Assembly: GCA_902490585.1 (NCBI GenBank) | Contig: CABUEI010000076.1 | Coordinates: 1-5,877 of the forward strand | DNA: 5,877 bases | Direction of reading: 5' to 3' | Source: an uncultured Oscillospiraceae bacterium | GTDB taxonomy: Bacteria > Bacillota > Clostridia > Oscillospirales > Ruminococcaceae | Part shown: positions 3,870 to 5,877 of the stretch, one piece after another | Position numbering within the stretch: the stretch's first letter is position 1 | Layout: each line of letters begins with the position of its first letter | Position numbers and translations under genes: made by a program | The notes under the pieces: model-generated | Database searches by the model: none | The model's input: only the letters and a program-made list of their open reading frames with translations | What the model was told of the DNA's origin: nothing

Positions 3870-5696
3870 TTGAACGAAAGACTTGGCTTTTTAAGGGACA
3901 AATCGAATAAGCTTTCACTTTCCCCCGGTGTCTATCTTATGAAAGACAAGACGGGCAAGATTATCTATGTCGGAAAGGCCAAAGCACTCAAAAACCGTGT
4001 CACAACGTACTTTCACGCACTTGAAAGCCACAATGCAAAAACAAGAAAGCTTGTAGAAAATATCTACGACTTTGACTTTATAGTAACTCCCAGCGAGCTT
4101 GATGCGCTTGTTCTCGAATGTAGTCTGATAAAACAGTATAACCCCAAATACAATATACTGCTCAAGGACGACAAGGGTTACAACTACATCAAGATAACAA
4201 AAGAACCTTACCCGAGAATTTCTTATGCACTAAACTGCAAGGACAAGAACGCAGAATATCTCGGGCCGTTCACCAGCGGATTTACCGCAAAGCAGGCGGT
4301 CGATGAAGTAAACAGGATATTTATGTTTCCGTCATGCCATAAGGTTTTCCCGAGGGATTTCAGAAAAGAACGTCCATGTCTTAATTATCACATAAAAAGA
4401 TGTATGGGCGTCTGCACGGGCAAAATTAAGCAGGACGAATACAACAGCATGATACACTCTGCTATAGAGTATATGCAAAACGGCAGTAAAGCGAGCGTTG
4501 AACGTCTTACCGAGCAGATGTATGAGGCATCGGAAAACCTTGAATTTGAAAAGGCGGCAAAGCTGCGTGACCGTATAAATGCAATCGAGAAGATGAAAGA
4601 CGGGCAGGATATTTTTTCCGATAAGACCTACGATTTTGATGTTGTTGCACTGGCACAGAATGTTGAGCTTGCAAGTATAGCGGTTATGTGCTACCGTGGC
4701 GGAAGAATAACCGATAAAAACAATTTCTTCATCGGTGACGAATATGACCCCGGGCAGATGCGCTCGGATTTTCTTGTTGAATACTATTCGGCAAGAACTG
4801 ACGCAATTCCGAAACAGATTTATATTGACAAGAAAATGGAAGACAGTGCAATTCTTGAAGAGTACTTCTCCGCTCTTTGCGGACATAAAGTTACTATTAC
4901 GGTAGCGCAGCGTGGCGAAGGATTGTCAAGAGTACTTCTGGCAAAGCAGAATGCGTCGGAATATCTTTCGATGAAAGTCGGCAGAACCGTTAAGGAAATC
5001 AATGCTCTTGAGGATCTCGCAAAGCTTCTGGGACTGCCTAAAATACCGACTGTCATAGAAAGCTACGATATATCAAACCTTGGTGAAGACAGCAGAGTCG
5101 GCGGTATGATAGTATATCGTAACGGCAGACCGTACAAGGCAGGCTACAGAAAATTCGCAATAAAAAATGTTATCGGTCAGAACGACTATGCGTGTATGCA
5201 GGAAGTGTTGCAAAGACGTATACAGCGTTATCTTGACGGCGATGAGAACTTCTCTCCGCTCCCCGACCTGATACTTCTTGACGGCGGTAAAGGTCATGTA
5301 CACGCTGTTCAGCAGGTGCTTGACAGTATGAATGTTTCGATACCTTTATATGGACTTGTAAAGGATGATAAGCACCGTACCAGAGCAATTGCCGCACAGG
5401 GCGAAGAGATACAGATAAACGCAAACAAGAAGCTGTTCTCTCTTATGACGAACATTCAGGATGAAGTTCACCGTTTTTCTCTTTCGTTCCAGCAGCAGAC
5501 CCATAAGAAGAAAACGTATGAACTGGAGCTTACCAAAATCAAAGGTATAGGCGAGGCGAAAGCAATCGCACTGATAAAGCACTTCAAGACAAAGCAGGCA
5601 CTCAAAGAAGCTTCTCCGGAAGAGATTTCTTCGGTTGCCAAAGTCAAATACGAAAAAGCAACAGAAATATATAATTTCATACAAGAGAATTTTTAA
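3870..5696 (+). CDS. uvrC: UvrABC system protein C (excinuclease ABC subunit C)
   Basis: UvrC is the nuclease of bacterial nucleotide excision repair; recruited by DNA-bound UvrB, it cuts on both sides of the lesion. From the TTG start the protein has 608 residues, a normal length, and opens (M)NERL as many UvrCs do. The N-terminal GIY-YIG nuclease, which makes the 3' cut, shows GVY (20-22), YVG (33-35), Arg43 and Glu83. Four cysteines (156, 170, 178, 182) match the set reported to bind an iron-sulphur cluster. The UVR motif that contacts UvrB is at about 205-240. The RNase H-like domain, which makes the 5' cut, has Asp400 (SYDISNLG), Asp471 (LLDGGKGH) and His502 (KDDKHRTR). A helix-hairpin-helix region occupies about 553-605; its first hairpin (KGIGEAKA) is normal, but the second reads AKVKYEKA instead of the usual PGIS-like turn. 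All catalytic residues are present, so it should be active. rsmD follows 30 nt later. Confidence 0.96.
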   Translation: MNERLGFLRDKSNKLSLSPGVYLMKDKTGKIIYVGKAKALKNRVTTYFHALESHNAKTRKLVENIYDFDFIVTPSELDALVLECSLIKQYNPKYNILLKDDKGYNYIKITKEPYPRISYALNCKDKNAEYLGPFTSGFTAKQAVDEVNRIFMFPSCHKVFPRDFRKERPCLNYHIKRCMGVCTGKIKQDEYNSMIHSAIEYMQNGSKASVERLTEQMYEASENLEFEKAAKLRDRINAIEKMKDGQDIFSDKTYDFDVVALAQNVELASIAVMCYRGGRITDKNNFFIGDEYDPGQMRSDFLVEYYSARTDAIPKQIYIDKKMEDSAILEEYFSALCGHKVTITVAQRGEGLSRVLLAKQNASEYLSMKVGRTVKEINALEDLAKLLGLPKIPTVIESYDISNLGEDSRVGGMIVYRNGRPYKAGYRKFAIKNVIGQNDYACMQEVLQRRIQRYLDGDENFSPLPDLILLDGGKGHVHAVQQVLDSMNVSIPLYGLVKDDKHRTRAIAAQGEEIQINANKKLFSLMTNIQDEVHRFSLSFQQQTHKKKTYELELTKIKGIGEAKAIALIKHFKTKQALKEASPEEISSVAKVKYEKATEIYNFIQENF

Positions 5697-5726
5697 CGTG
5701 TAAAAGCACGGAGGAAAGGAAATTAA

Positions 5727-5877
5727 ATGAGAGTAATCACAGGAACAGCAAGAGGCAGAAAGCTGATTGCCCCCGAAGGACTTGATGTACGTCCTACAAA
5801 AGACAGCGTAAAAGAAGCAATATTCAGTGCCATACAGTTTGAGATCGAAGGCAGTACCGTACTTGATTTATTTGCAG
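5727..5877 (+). CDS. rsmD: 16S rRNA (guanine(966)-N(2))-methyltransferase RsmD, N-terminal fragment (cut by window edge)
   Basis: RsmD transfers a methyl group from S-adenosylmethionine to N2 of G966 in 16S rRNA during 30S assembly. Only the first 50 residues are present. They show the typical opening: MRVITGTARGRKL (1-13), APEGLDVRPTKDSVKEAIF (15-33), and the start of the SAM-binding motif, VLDLFA (45-50), where the DLFAGTG-type loop is cut. The ATG at 5727 has GGAGG at 5710-5714 and an AAAGGA at 5715-5720, the latter at a good 6-nt spacing. No promoter or terminator is visible in the 30-nt gap after uvrC, so the gene is probably read from the uvrC promoter. The catalytic NPPY-type motif lies beyond the window. 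Confidence 0.92.
   Translation, partial: MRVITGTARGRKLIAPEGLDVRPTKDSVKEAIFSAIQFEIEGSTVLDLFA

Noticed and set aside
3640..3918. Minus-strand open frame of 92 codons overlapping the GC-rich element and the uvrC start
   Set aside because: It has no recognisable domain, reads through palindromes and overlaps the well-supported 5' end of uvrC. Its odd composition reflects the repeat element.
4332..4886. Minus-strand open frame of 184 codons opposite uvrC
   Set aside because: It is the shadow of uvrC codons, with no ribosome binding site and no family resemblance.

Overview
The window looks like ordinary chromosome from a Gram-positive anaerobe of the class Clostridia, probably a Ruminococcus or Eubacterium siraeum-like Oscillospiraceae member. 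That placement is inferred from four things: a V-type (not F-type) ATP synthase operon, an ACT-domain/DUF711 gene pair, AGGAGG-type ribosome binding sites before almost every gene, and AT-rich intergenic DNA with sigma-A-type promoters. The exact genus cannot be fixed from the sequence alone.

Layout. Positions 1-1558 (minus strand) hold the promoter-proximal end of a V-type ATP synthase operon, read right to left: a small coiled-coil peripheral-stalk subunit (G/H type), subunit C (AC39 family), then the first 51 codons of the membrane subunit I, cut by the window edge. Positions 1727-3475 (also minus) form a compact, self-contained transcription unit: a near-consensus promoter, an 89-residue ACT-domain protein, a 451-residue DUF711/UPF0210 'PFL family' protein 19 nt later, and a 10-bp hairpin terminator just after its stop. 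Positions 3459-3869 are a gene-free divergent intergenic region. It carries a GC-rich, palindrome-rich block (about 3635-3800) that looks like an intergenic repeat element, with a candidate plus-strand promoter on each side. Positions 3870-5696 (plus) encode a complete UvrC excinuclease subunit starting at a TTG codon. After 30 nt comes the start of rsmD (16S rRNA G966 methyltransferase), cut by the right edge.

How the genes work together. The V-type genes build the peripheral stalk, central socket and ion-conducting stator of one rotary ATPase. The ACT and DUF711 proteins are a conserved pair of unknown function; ACT domains usually bind small ligands such as amino acids, so ligand-dependent control of the DUF711 protein is a reasonable but untested idea. 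uvrC and rsmD are housekeeping DNA-repair and ribosome-modification genes that appear to be co-transcribed. No CRISPR array, tRNA or rRNA gene, transposase, phage gene or defence system is visible. The parts that most merit a second look are the GC-rich palindromic element in the uvrC leader, the ACT-DUF711 unit, the position of subunit C in the V-ATPase operon, and the altered second helix-hairpin-helix of UvrC.
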